From positions 357,082-421,081 of the forward strand of contig JAPWHF010000002.1 of NCBI GenBank assembly GCA_027214125.1: a stretch of DNA of 64,000 nt, read 5' to 3'. Below, in pieces: positions 50,446 to 59,385 of this stretch. The notes under the pieces were generated by a model, which was not told where the DNA came from, did not search any database, and saw nothing but the letters and a program-made list of their open reading frames with translations. Numbering within the stretch: position 1 is the stretch's first letter; each line of letters starts with the position of its first letter. The DNA is from Zoogloeaceae bacterium G21618-S1 (GTDB lineage: Bacteria; Pseudomonadota; Gammaproteobacteria; Burkholderiales; Rhodocyclaceae). The position numbers and the translations under genes were made by a program.

Positions 50446-51324
50446 TCAGACTCCCTTGCGCTCGGCGGCGCGCTGCGCCGACTCGAGGGTGTTGGCCAGC
50501 AACATGGTGATGGTCATCGGCCCGACGCCACCCGGCACCGGGGTGATGGCGCCGGCCACATCCTTGACGGACGCGAAATCGACGTCGCCACACAGCTTGC
50601 CTTCATTCGGCAGCCCAGCGGGAATGCGGTTCATGCCCACATCGATCACCGCCGCACCCGGCTTGACCATGTCGCCGGTGATGAACATCGGACGGCCAAT
50701 GGCCACAATGAGGATATCGGCCCGGCGGGTATGCGCGGCCAGATCGCGGGTCTTGGAGTGACAGACGGTCACCGTGGCGCCGGCCTGGGTGAGCAGCATG
50801 GCCATCGGCTTGCCAACAATATTGGAGCGGCCAATGACCACGGCGTCGGCACCCGACACGTCGATATCGCCGGCAGCCAGCAGCTTCATGACGCCATGCG
50901 GCGTGCACGGGAAGAAGGCGCGCTGGCCTTGTGACAGGCGGCCGACGTTCTCGGCATGAAAACCGTCCACGTCCTTGTCGACCGAGATGGCCTCGAGCAC
51001 TTCCTTTTCTTCGAACTGCGGCGGCAGGGGCAGCTGCACCAGGATGCCGTGCACGCTGTCGTCGGCATTGAGCTCGGCGATTTTGTCGAGGACACGCTTC
51101 GGGTCGGTGTCGGCGGGATAGTCAAAACGCAGCGAGCGCATGCCCGCTTTTTCGCAGCCAGCCACTTTGTTGCGCACATATACCGCCGAGGCGGGATTGT
51201 CGCCCACCAGGATGACGACCAGGCAGGGCGTCACGCCGCGCGCCTTGACTTCCTTGACGCTTTCAGCGAGCTGGGCGCGAACATCGGCAGACAAGGCGTT
51301 GCCGTCGAGAATGCGTGCAGACAT
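50446..51324 (-). CDS. folD: Bifunctional methylenetetrahydrofolate dehydrogenase/cyclohydrolase
   Basis: A 292-residue enzyme that interconverts 5,10-methylene-THF and 10-formyl-THF with NADP. Key motifs are the [14 protein letters not shown] segment (catalytic Tyr/Lys), [16 protein letters not shown] and the Rossmann part [17 protein letters not shown]. The folD-purE-purK grouping supplies formyl units and enzymes to purine synthesis. Confidence 0.97.
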   Translation of the reverse strand: MSARILDGNALSADVRAQLAESVKEVKARGVTPCLVVILVGDNPASAVYVRNKVAGCEKAGMRSLRFDYPADTDPKRVLDKIAELNADDSVHGILVQLPLPPQFEEKEVLEAISVDKDVDGFHAENVGRLSQGQRAFFPCTPHGVMKLLAAGDIDVSGADAVVIGRSNIVGKPMAMLLTQAGATVTVCHSKTRDLAAHTRRADILIVAIGRPMFITGDMVKPGAAVIDVGMNRIPAGLPNEGKLCGDVDFASVKDVAGAITPVPGGVGPMTITMLLANTLESAQRAAERKGV

Positions 51325-51409
51325 GGAAACTGCCCCCGGGAAAAACCGGTGATTCTATCGCAGGATCAGAGGCTTGTGCGAAGCAGCATGGCGACGTTCC
51401 GGCTGACGA

Positions 51410-52024
51410 CTATCCCGCCGTAGCCCCGGCGACAGCGACCGCGGCGCGCCCCCGCGCGAAGGCTTCGCGATTCAACTCAAGCAACTGCGGCTTGCGCTTG
51501 GCAAAACGGGCCAGCACAGCCTGCTCCAGGACATCGTCCGGAAACGGCAACCGAGCGGCCATGGCACCAAGCATGACGGTGTTGCCGAGGCGGATTTCAC
51601 CGAGTTCGAGCGCGATGGCGGTGGCGTCGAAGGCGTGCACCGTCAGGCCCAGCGCAGTCATTTGCGCGACCGGATCGTCCGGGTAGTCATAGCGCCCGCT
51701 GTTGACCACCGGCGGCACGATGCGACCGATGTTGGTCAGCACCTCGGCGCCAGGACGCAGCATGTGCACCCAGCGCAAGGTCTCGGCGGCCTCGAAGCCG
51801 ACGAGCAGATCGGCATCGCCTGGTGCGATCTGCGGCGACAGCACGCGGGGCCCGAAGCGCAGATGCGAAGTCACCACGCCACCGCGCTGGCTCATGCCGG
51901 CCACTTCGGTTTTCTTGACATCAAAGCCCAGTGACAGCGCGGCCTCAGCGAGGATTTCCGTCGCGGTCATGACGCCCTGCCCGCCAATGCCGCAGACCAG
52001 AATATTGGTGATCGACATGCTCAT
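51410..52024 (-). CDS. iorB: Indolepyruvate:ferredoxin oxidoreductase, beta subunit
   Basis: A 204-residue gamma-type subunit of the 2-oxoacid:ferredoxin oxidoreductases (pfam POR). It shows ILVCGIGGQGVMTATEILAEAAL near the start and TEVAGMSQRGGVVTSHLRFG. With IorA it oxidises aryl pyruvates to aryl-acetyl-CoA, reducing ferredoxin. The ATG at 52024 overlaps the iorA stop (ATGA). The frame extends far upstream but only as an iorA shadow. Confidence 0.93.
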   Translation of the reverse strand: MSMSITNILVCGIGGQGVMTATEILAEAALSLGFDVKKTEVAGMSQRGGVVTSHLRFGPRVLSPQIAPGDADLLVGFEAAETLRWVHMLRPGAEVLTNIGRIVPPVVNSGRYDYPDDPVAQMTALGLTVHAFDATAIALELGEIRLGNTVMLGAMAARLPFPDDVLEQAVLARFAKRKPQLLELNREAFARGRAAVAVAGATAG

Positions 52025-53901
52025 GCGGTACTCCCGGGCTGACGGATGAATGACAAAGGCTGGAGCCTCTGCGCGTGCACGATGGCCTCGGGCGCACAGG
52101 GCTGAACACACAGGCCACAGCCGGTACAGGCGGCAGTATCGATACGCACAAAGGCCAGATCGACGACCTTGCCGGAGGGTTTGGTTTCCTGCCCGCGACG
52201 CGTTACGTGGATGGCCGGGCAACCCACATCGAGACAATTGCCGCAGCCGGTACAGGTGTCGTCAATGACCTTGTAGGCCTGGGTGGGCTTGTACTCGCCG
52301 ATCAGCACACAAGGGCGGTCGGTGATGATCACCGAGGGCTCGTCAATCTTGGTCTCTTCGCGCAGCGCCTTGAACAGCGTGGGCAACTCGTAGGGGTCGA
52401 GCTTACGGATGCGCTCGCGGCGTACACCGAGTGCTTCGCACAGTTGGACGAAATCCACCCGCGGCGCCTCTTGGCCATGGATGTCGCGACCGGAGGCCGG
52501 GTTGTCCTGGCCACCGGTCATGCCGACGGTGCGGTTGTCGAGCAACAAGATGGTGACGTTGCCACGGTTCCAGGTGATGTCGAGCAGGCCTTGCATGCCC
52601 ATGTGCATGAAGGTCGAGTCGCCAATGACGGCCACAATCTTCTTGTTCGCGTCTTTCGCCCCCCGCCCCTTGTCCATACCCAGCGCCATGCCCATCGATG
52701 CGCCCATCGAGATGCAGGTATCGAGCGCATTCCACGGGTGGCCGGCGCCCAGCGTGTAGCAACCAATGTCGCCAGAGATGATGACGTTACGCAGTTGCGA
52801 GAGCGTGTAGTAGACGCCCAGGTGCGGACAGGCGACGCAAAGTGTTGGCGGGCGCGGGAACACGGGCTGAGGCGCCGGCCGCTCGACTTCAACCGGCGCT
52901 TCGCCACGCAGCAGGCGGTCGATGGCCGGGGTGAGAATGTTCGGCGGCAACTCGCCGAGCCGGGGCAGGATGTCCTTGCCGTGACAGTCGATACCCACCG
53001 CCTTGAGTTCGGTTTCGAGCAGCGGTTCGGTTTCTTCGACCACCACCAGACGGTCGACCTGTGCCGCCAGCGCGCGGATGCGTTCCAGCGGCGGCGGATA
53101 GGAAAAGCCGAGGCGCAGCACCGGCGCATCGGGAAAGGCTTCGAGCACATGCATGCCCGCCGGGCCGGATGTCACGAAGCCCACGCCCATGTCCTTACCG
53201 GGCTCCAGCACATTGAATTCCGACGCCTCGGCGGCCTCGCGCAAGGCCGCTTCGCGATCGAACATCAGCGGCAGGCGCGGCTTGGCGTGGCCCGGCACCA
53301 TGACCCAGCGCGGCGGGTCTTTTTCGAAACCCGTGGGTTCGACCACCTCGCGATCTCCCGCTGTCACCGCGCCCTTGACATGACAGATCCGGGTCGTCAG
53401 GCGCACGATCACCGCGGTGCGGAACTGTTCCGACACGGCAAAGGCCGCACGGGTGAGCGTATAGGCTTCCTGCGAATCGGCCGGCTCGAACACCGGCAAG
53501 TGCGCAAAGCGCCCCCAGAAGCGGGAGTCCTGTTCGTTTTGCGAAGACGACATGCCCACATCGTCGGCCACCACGATCACCAGACCGCCTTCGACGCCGG
53601 TGACGGTCAGCGTCATCAAGGCATCGGAGGCGACGTTGAGCCCCACGTGCTTCATCGCGCACAAGGCGCGCGCGCCGACCATCGAGGCGCCGAGCGCGAC
53701 TTCGAGCGAGACCTTTTCGTTCACCGACCATTCGGTATAGAGATCGGGGAAGCGTGCGAGGACTTCGAGAATTTCGGTGGAAGGTGTGCCCGGATAGGCG
53801 GCGGCGACGCGCACGCCGGCATCCCAGGCGGCCCGTGCGACCGCTTCGTTGCCAGAAAGAAATTGCCGGCTATGTGCCGGCGCGGGTTGCACTGCTGCCA
53901 T
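52021..53901 (-). CDS. iorA: Indolepyruvate:ferredoxin oxidoreductase, alpha subunit
   Basis: A 626-residue thiamine-diphosphate enzyme. The N-terminal pyrimidine-binding domain begins FLSGNEAVARAAWDAGVRVAAAYPGTPSTEI, the PP-binding domain has GDIGCY and GDSTFMHMGMQGLLDITWNRGNVTI, and two [4Fe-4S] motifs close the protein (CTGCGNCLDVGC and CTGCGLCVQPC). It handles indole-, phenyl- or hydroxyphenylpyruvate and is oxygen-sensitive in known cases. GGAGG precedes the ATG at 53901, and a perfect FNR-type promoter lies upstream. A role in anaerobic amino-acid/aromatic catabolism is inferred. Confidence 0.94.
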   Translation of the reverse strand: MAAVQPAPAHSRQFLSGNEAVARAAWDAGVRVAAAYPGTPSTEILEVLARFPDLYTEWSVNEKVSLEVALGASMVGARALCAMKHVGLNVASDALMTLTVTGVEGGLVIVVADDVGMSSSQNEQDSRFWGRFAHLPVFEPADSQEAYTLTRAAFAVSEQFRTAVIVRLTTRICHVKGAVTAGDREVVEPTGFEKDPPRWVMVPGHAKPRLPLMFDREAALREAAEASEFNVLEPGKDMGVGFVTSGPAGMHVLEAFPDAPVLRLGFSYPPPLERIRALAAQVDRLVVVEETEPLLETELKAVGIDCHGKDILPRLGELPPNILTPAIDRLLRGEAPVEVERPAPQPVFPRPPTLCVACPHLGVYYTLSQLRNVIISGDIGCYTLGAGHPWNALDTCISMGASMGMALGMDKGRGAKDANKKIVAVIGDSTFMHMGMQGLLDITWNRGNVTILLLDNRTVGMTGGQDNPASGRDIHGQEAPRVDFVQLCEALGVRRERIRKLDPYELPTLFKALREETKIDEPSVIITDRPCVLIGEYKPTQAYKVIDDTCTGCGNCLDVGCPAIHVTRRGQETKPSGKVVDLAFVRIDTAACTGCGLCVQPCAPEAIVHAQRLQPLSFIRQPGSTA

Positions 53902-54009
53902 GGACGCTGCCTCCGGGACCCGCGAGCGACGCGCGCCAAGCCTTGGCAACGCACCGACCGCCCTGCATCGCTGAGCGACGCGCGCCGTCAACATTAACGG
54001 CCGGGGATT

Positions 54010-54051
54010 AATTTACCGATCGGTCAACGAATTACAGTTGATTTGAATCAA
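54010..54051 (-). promoter_or_regulatory. FNR-dependent class II promoter of iorAB
   Basis: TTGATTTGAATCAA (54038-54051) is a perfect FNR/ANR box. On the minus strand a TAAATT -10 (plus 54010-54015) puts the start near 54003, so the box centre falls at -41.5, the class II position. The leader to the iorA ATG would be about 100 bases. Confidence 0.75.
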
Positions 54052-54085
54052 ACGCGACGCACGCAGCGAACGTCACGCCAAGGGA

Positions 54086-54730
54086 TCAGTCGGCGAAACG
54101 CCCTCGCGCCGCCTCGCAGGTCATCACGGATTGCACCAGCTCAGCCAGCGAGTTGGCTTCCATTTTTTCCATCACGCGGGCGCGGTGCACTTCGACCGTC
54201 TTGATGCTGATGCCCAGATCGTCGGCAATCTGCTTGTTGAGCCGACCGGCAATGATCAGCTCCAGCACTTCCATCTCGCGCTGGGTGAGCAGATCGAGCC
54301 GACGCGCGACCACAGCGTCCTGACGCATCCGGCTACGGCTTTCGCGCTCGGTGGCCAGGCATTGCTCGATAAGCTTGAGCATGTCGCGATCGCTGAACGG
54401 CTTCTCGATGAAATCCACCGCCCCCTTTTTGAGCACCGACACCGCCATGGGCACATCGCCATGGCCGGTGATGAACACCACCGGCAAGGTGGCGTGGCGT
54501 TCGCGCAGGCATTCGTAGAGTTCCAGCCCGCTCATGCCAGGCATGCGCACATCGAGCACGATGCAGCCGGCCATTTCGGCGTGATAGGCCGCAAGAAAGG
54601 CTTCGGCCGACGCGAACTGGGCGACGCGATAGCGGTTCGATTCGAGCAGCCACACCAGCGAATCGCGCAAGGCTTCGTCGTCGTCGACGATGTAGATGAT
54701 TTGTTCAGGCGCTTCGGACGTTCCGTTCAC
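54086..54730 (-). CDS. FixJ/DctR-type response regulator (receiver plus LuxR helix-turn-helix)
   Basis: A 214-residue regulator with phospho-acceptor Asp60 (CIVLDVRMPGMSG), FIEKPF and a LuxR domain (LTQREMEVLELIIAGRLNKQIADDLGISIKTVEVHRARVMEKM). I chose a GTG start at 54730 because GGAG lies 7 bases before it; it overlaps the kinase 3' end by 26 bases, so the two are coupled. It is a paralogue of the regulator at 30099-30740. Likely target: the divergent binding-protein gene at 57697. Confidence 0.9.
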   Translation of the reverse strand: MNGTSEAPEQIIYIVDDDEALRDSLVWLLESNRYRVAQFASAEAFLAAYHAEMAGCIVLDVRMPGMSGLELYECLRERHATLPVVFITGHGDVPMAVSVLKKGAVDFIEKPFSDRDMLKLIEQCLATERESRSRMRQDAVVARRLDLLTQREMEVLELIIAGRLNKQIADDLGISIKTVEVHRARVMEKMEANSLAELVQSVMTCEAARGRFAD

Positions 54731-57416
54731 CGGCAATCTCCACGGGCAGCGTAAATCGAAAAACGGTGCCGCCTTCGGGATTGGCTTCGGTCCACAGGCG
54801 CCCGTCATGAAATTCGATGATCGAGCGACAAATATTCAGACCCATGCCCATGCCTTCGGACTTGGTGGTAAAGAATGGCGTAAACAAGCGTTCGGCGTCT
54901 TCGTCGCGAATGCCGTGGCCACGATCAGCCACCGACACCTCGACCAAGCCCTCGCGCACCACGCGCGCCGACAGCGTCAACACCCGGCAATCGTCCGGCG
55001 TATCGGCCATCGCATCTATCCCATTCTTGACCAGGTTGAGCAGCACCTGCTCGATCATGATCCGGTCAGCGTAAACGGGCGGCAGCTTGGGCGCAATATC
55101 GCGACGCACGCGCACCGCGGCCTTGCGGGCATCTATCTCGGCAAAACCGAGCGCATCGTCCACCACTTCGTCCAGCGGGACGGCCGCGCGACGCGGCTCG
55201 CTCTTGCGCACGAAATCGCGAATCCGGCGAATGATCTTGCCCGCGCGCTCGGCCTGGAAGCTGGCTTTTTGCATGGCGGCCAGCACATCGTCCTGACGAT
55301 AATCGCCAGACTCCATGCGCTTGACGCAACCCATCGCGTAGTTGGAAATCGCCGCCAGGGGCTGGTTGAGTTCATGTGCCAACGTGGAGGCCATCTCGCC
55401 CATGGTGACCAGGCGCGCGGTGCGCTGCAGCCGCTCTTCCTGCTGCCGGCTCATCTCTTCCATCTGACGCCGATCGGTGATGTCGGTGGCGATACCCATG
55501 CGCACCACACGCCCGTCCACCCAGCGCGTGGCCTGCTCACGCACGTGATACCAATGGCCCGACAGCGGATTGCGCAACTCGTCGTCAAACAACTCCATCG
55601 GCACATCGGCCGGCTGCAGCCGTCGGGGATCGACGCGGTAGTCACCCAGCTCCGGCTGCGGCTGGGTCACCGCACGGGCCCGGCGTCCGACCACATCAAA
55701 ACCATGCAGCGCCATGAAAGCGCGGTTGGCATACAGGATTTCGTCATTGCGGGCATCGGCCACAAACACTGCAGAATCGAGTCCGTCGAGCACGGCCTCA
55801 AAGCGCTTGTGCGCCGCTTCGAGTGCCGCTCGAACACGCTTGGGCTCGGTAATGTCGGTGACCGAGGCCATCCAGCCGGTCTGCTTTCCACCACCGTCAA
55901 TCAGCGGCGAGAGGTAGAAACGCGCATCAAGCCGCTCACCGCTCTTGCGCAGCACCTTCATCTCGAACCCGGACGGCGGCGCCTGCCCCGCCAGCGTGAT
56001 GTCCAGATTGTGCTGACAGCGCGGAATGTCTTCTTCGGGCCAATACGGGAAGGGCGGCATCGCGCCAACCAGTTCGTCTGACGACAAACCCACCATCCGG
56101 CAAAAGGCCGGGTTGGCGTAAATGATGCGGCCGGACAGATCGATGGCCCGCAGGCCGGTGACGACCGACTCTTCCATGGCACGACGGAAGGCCGACTCGG
56201 CCCGCAGCGCCTCTTCGGTGGCCTTGCGCCCTGTGATGTCGTGTGCCACGGCATAAAACAGCTTTTCGTCGAGCACCGGGTTGATGCTCCACACCAGCCA
56301 CTTATAGCGGCCATCGGCACAGCGCACACGGTTCTCGAAGCTCACTGGCTGGCCGTTGCCGAGCAGGCGCAGTTGCTCGATGGTGGCGACGATGTCGTCG
56401 TCGTGCACAAAATCCAGCAGCGGACGCCCCGGCATCTGCACCACCGGATAACCCAACAGCCGCTCAAACGCGGGGTTGCAGCGCCGGAAGGTGCCGTCGG
56501 CGCTGAGGATGCTGAGAATATCGAGCGACAGGTTGAACAAACGGTCGCGCTCTTTTTCGACACGTACCCGGCGCCGCATGTGCGTGCGCAACAACCACAG
56601 GCTCCACAGCACCAACACCGACAAGCCGATGATCATGATGGTCGGCAGCGCACGCGGGATCGCCCCCACCGTGCGGAACGCAGTGGCGCGCAGCATCAGT
56701 CCGTTGGCCGGCGGATCGAGCGCAATCGCGTAGGCCACCGATTCGTCCAGCGCATGCACGGATGAATTGACCGCCAAGGTATCGCCGCGCGGGCCGATCA
56801 GCGCCAGCCGGTACTTTTCGGAAAACCAGGACGGCACCAGGTGGCGAACGATCTGGTTGATGGAATACACCGCCACCATCGCGCCCATGAACCGCCGCCC
56901 GTGACGCACCGGAATATAGAGCTCAAGCACCGCCTCGCCGCGCGGGTTCACATAGGGGTCGCCATACGCCGGCCGCCCGACTTCGCGCGCGCGGAAGAAG
57001 GCCACGGTCTGTGTGCTGGTGAGCACATCGCCGGCCAGCCAGTCGGTGGTATCGAAGGGCGCACTCCAGCGCACCACTTCGCCCGGCTCGACCCACACCA
57101 GATTGATCAACTGCGGATTATTGGCAATGTGCTGATTGGCGCGCAGCTGAAAGTTGTCCAGATCGAGTGACCCGGCGGCCAGATCGCGCGCCATCTGGGT
57201 CAGAAACTCTTCGGTGCCCTGCATGTGCAGGCGCATGGTCTGCTCCGCCCATTGCACATCGCGCGCTATCGCATTGCGCTGGATCTCGGTTTCCTGACGT
57301 TGGAGCACCCACACCAGCACCAGCATGGCGACCGCGAACACCACCACCGCAACATACGGGACGGTCCAGTAAAGCTCGGTGCGAGCCTGAGCGCGCGCAG
57401 CTGTGGGTTTTGCCAT
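54705..57416 (-). CDS. Hybrid-length sensor histidine kinase with periplasmic sensor and three PAS domains
   Basis: A 903-residue membrane kinase. One helix near residues 15-38 and one near 255-275 bound a periplasmic sensor (about 215 residues, VGRPAYGDPYVNPRGEAVLELYIPV). Three PAS domains follow (about 290-400, 408-520, 540-650), then the H-box MGEMASTLAHELNQPLAAI with His681 and the ATPase boxes. The second PAS and the sensor share clear blocks with the kinase at 28111-30102, including RAMEESVVTGLRA...GAMPPFPYW. The ATG at 57416 is preferred; a far-upstream start at 57506 is possible. Confidence 0.88.
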   Translation of the reverse strand: MAKPTAARAQARTELYWTVPYVAVVVFAVAMLVLVWVLQRQETEIQRNAIARDVQWAEQTMRLHMQGTEEFLTQMARDLAAGSLDLDNFQLRANQHIANNPQLINLVWVEPGEVVRWSAPFDTTDWLAGDVLTSTQTVAFFRAREVGRPAYGDPYVNPRGEAVLELYIPVRHGRRFMGAMVAVYSINQIVRHLVPSWFSEKYRLALIGPRGDTLAVNSSVHALDESVAYAIALDPPANGLMLRATAFRTVGAIPRALPTIMIIGLSVLVLWSLWLLRTHMRRRVRVEKERDRLFNLSLDILSILSADGTFRRCNPAFERLLGYPVVQMPGRPLLDFVHDDDIVATIEQLRLLGNGQPVSFENRVRCADGRYKWLVWSINPVLDEKLFYAVAHDITGRKATEEALRAESAFRRAMEESVVTGLRAIDLSGRIIYANPAFCRMVGLSSDELVGAMPPFPYWPEEDIPRCQHNLDITLAGQAPPSGFEMKVLRKSGERLDARFYLSPLIDGGGKQTGWMASVTDITEPKRVRAALEAAHKRFEAVLDGLDSAVFVADARNDEILYANRAFMALHGFDVVGRRARAVTQPQPELGDYRVDPRRLQPADVPMELFDDELRNPLSGHWYHVREQATRWVDGRVVRMGIATDITDRRQMEEMSRQQEERLQRTARLVTMGEMASTLAHELNQPLAAISNYAMGCVKRMESGDYRQDDVLAAMQKASFQAERAGKIIRRIRDFVRKSEPRRAAVPLDEVVDDALGFAEIDARKAAVRVRRDIAPKLPPVYADRIMIEQVLLNLVKNGIDAMADTPDDCRVLTLSARVVREGLVEVSVADRGHGIRDEDAERLFTPFFTTKSEGMGMGLNICRSIIEFHDGRLWTEANPEGGTVFRFTLPVEIAGERNVRSA

Positions 57417-57696
57417 GGCCTCCGGCCAAATGAATACGGGCTTAGCGAACGGAATCAACGCAGACGATTGATGGGTATTGTCGCCGCCCCTCGCATCCTG
57501 CGGCATCGGGTGATTCCCTAGGGCGGTCGCTTATTTTTTCGTCGTTCCACGCTACCCGGTTGCGGTCACGCGCGTGGCATTGGCGACCGGAACTATCACA
57601 TTCGCATATCCAATACTGGAACTCTAGGGGTTTTCGCCAATGTCACTTGGGACGAGGCGGGTCTTACAGTCGTAAAAAACGGGAGGAGACCCCAAC

Positions 57697-58878
57697 TTGC
57701 GCGCGTGCCTCGCTGCATTGCTGTGCTCGCTACTGGTTTGGCCAGCGTGGAGCGCCGAGCCGATCCGGATCGGCGTGACAGGCCCCTTCACGGGTGGGTC
57801 GGCCCCCATGGGCCTGTCCATGCGCGACGGAATTCGTCTGGCCGTGCAGGAGCTCAATGCGGACGGCGGCATTCTCGGCCGGCCGATCGTGCTGCTGGAG
57901 CGCGACGACGAGGCGCGCAACGAGCGCGGCGCCCAGGTTATCCAGGAGTTGATCGAAAAAGACAAGGTGGTTGCAGGCCTGGGCATCGTCAACACCGGTG
58001 TCGCCCTCGCCACCCAGCAGCTCTATCAACAGGCCCGGGTACCTGTCATCACCAGCGTCGCCACCGGCACCTTCATCACCAAACAGTTTCAACCGCCGCG
58101 CTACCCCGACAACTACGTTTTCCGGGTCTCGGCAAATGACCGCGTGCAGGCCGAGATGATTGTCGAAGAAGCAGTGGATCGACGCGGTTTCACCAAGATC
58201 GCCATCTTTCACGACGCCACCAATTACGGCCAGCTCGGCAAACTCGATCTGGTGCACTCGCTGGCTATCCGCGGCCTCGGCCCGGCCGTGATCGAGCGCT
58301 TCAACCTGCGCGATGTGGACATGACCTCGCATCTGCGCCGAGCGCGTGCAGCCGGCGTTCAAGTCATCCTGACCTATGGCATCGGTCCCGAACTGGCGCA
58401 TATCGCCAACGCCATGTCGGTACTCGACTGGCGAGTGCCGCTCATCGGAAGCTGGACGCTCGGCATGTCCAATTTCATCGACGAGGCGGGGCCCAATGCC
58501 GAAGGCGCTCGCATGCCCCAAACCTATATTGCAGAAGACACTACCGCACGGCGCAGCGCCTTTTTGACACGCTATAGGGAAACATACGGCAGCGAACGGA
58601 TTCCTGTTCCCCCTGCCGCCGCACAAGGGTATGATTCGATGCTTGTGCTTGCAGCAGCGATTCGTCAGGCAGGCGACACCGAAGGTGAAAAGATCCGCGA
58701 GGCCCTCGAAGGGCTTAAAGAACGGATTGAAGGTGTCGTTATGACCTACGATCGGCCGTTCTCGAAAACCGATCACGAAGCGATCGACGACACGTCCATA
58801 CCGTATATGGGCGAAGTCCGGAACGGGCAGGTTGTGTTTGCGTATGAACGCGACCGCCTGCGCGCTTCAGGCCAATGA
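57697..58878 (+). CDS. ABC-type branched-chain amino-acid/organic acid substrate-binding protein (solitary)
   Basis: A 393-residue periplasmic protein of the LivJ-like type I fold, with a signal ending WSA and mature start EPIRIGVTGPFTGGSAPMGLSMRDGIRLAVQELNADGGILG. Segments such as VPVITSVATGTFITK, FHDATNYGQLG and AAQGYDSMLVLAAAI are family marks. It starts with TTG after a strong GGGAGGAG ribosome site. No permease or ATPase genes follow; a terminator comes 25 bases after the stop. It is transcribed divergently from the kinase/regulator pair, so it may present its ligand to that sensor. Confidence 0.88.
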   Translation: MRACLAALLCSLLVWPAWSAEPIRIGVTGPFTGGSAPMGLSMRDGIRLAVQELNADGGILGRPIVLLERDDEARNERGAQVIQELIEKDKVVAGLGIVNTGVALATQQLYQQARVPVITSVATGTFITKQFQPPRYPDNYVFRVSANDRVQAEMIVEEAVDRRGFTKIAIFHDATNYGQLGKLDLVHSLAIRGLGPAVIERFNLRDVDMTSHLRRARAAGVQVILTYGIGPELAHIANAMSVLDWRVPLIGSWTLGMSNFIDEAGPNAEGARMPQTYIAEDTTARRSAFLTRYRETYGSERIPVPPAAAQGYDSMLVLAAAIRQAGDTEGEKIREALEGLKERIEGVVMTYDRPFSKTDHEAIDDTSIPYMGEVRNGQVVFAYERDRLRASGQ

Positions 58879-58902
58879 GCTCCACACCAGAGCCAATTTC
58901 AC

Positions 58903-58953
58903 GATCGGTCGGGGGGTTTCTCCCTCCCTCCCTCACCCCCGGCCGATCTTTTT
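58903..58953 (+). terminator. Intrinsic terminator after the solitary binding-protein gene
   Basis: A 13-base stem (GATCGGTCGGGGG / CCCCCGGCCGATC, one G-U pair) with a pyrimidine-rich loop and a TTTTTCTTT tail. Confidence 0.9.
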
Positions 58954-59252
58954 CTTTCCCGCGCGCCCCCGGCGCTGCCCCCGGCATCTCCCCGGACGAT
59001 CCGGCGCACGCCCCCCCGGCGTAGCACTCGACGTACCGTCCCCGCGTCCAATGATCGCCCACCCGCCTCAAGCCGTCCGCACCGGAGGGCTCGCGCATTG
59101 GCCGTTCATTCGCACCGCGCGCCCTGCACACCCACCGTTTGATCGCAAGCACGCCGCCATGGCGACCGCCATGAGGCGGGCCGACCCGTATGCGCATGTC
59201 GCAAAAAACCGACATCGGCCCAGCCTCCATCTGATGCTACGGATATCCCTTA
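58954..59252. other. Intergenic leader region upstream of the aceE promoter
   Basis: About 300 bases with a C-rich tract near 58961-59022 and no credible gene. I see no operator for a known pyruvate regulator. Confidence 0.35.
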
Positions 59253-59281
59253 TTGCACATTCTGAAATTGGATTTTATAGT
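59253..59281 (+). promoter_or_regulatory. Probable aceE-aceF-lpdA operon promoter
   Basis: TTGCAC (59253-59258), a 17-base spacer and TATAGT (59276-59281), in a locally A+T-rich segment. The leader to aceE would be about 98 bases and ends in a strong GAGGAGAGGAG ribosome site. Confidence 0.65.
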
Positions 59282-59385
59282 ACGCAAAGGTCGAGTGCGG
59301 CCAGGAGTGTTTTCGTCAGCCTCGCGCGGTACAGTGTCGGACGGCGGATTGACTTCAAAAATCGTCAAGAGGAGAGGAGAGAAGC

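Noticed and set aside
54086..58878. Sigma-54 promoter for the binding-protein gene
   Set aside because: No -24 GG / -12 GC pair with correct spacing was found in 57417-57696, and FixJ-type regulators do not require sigma-54.
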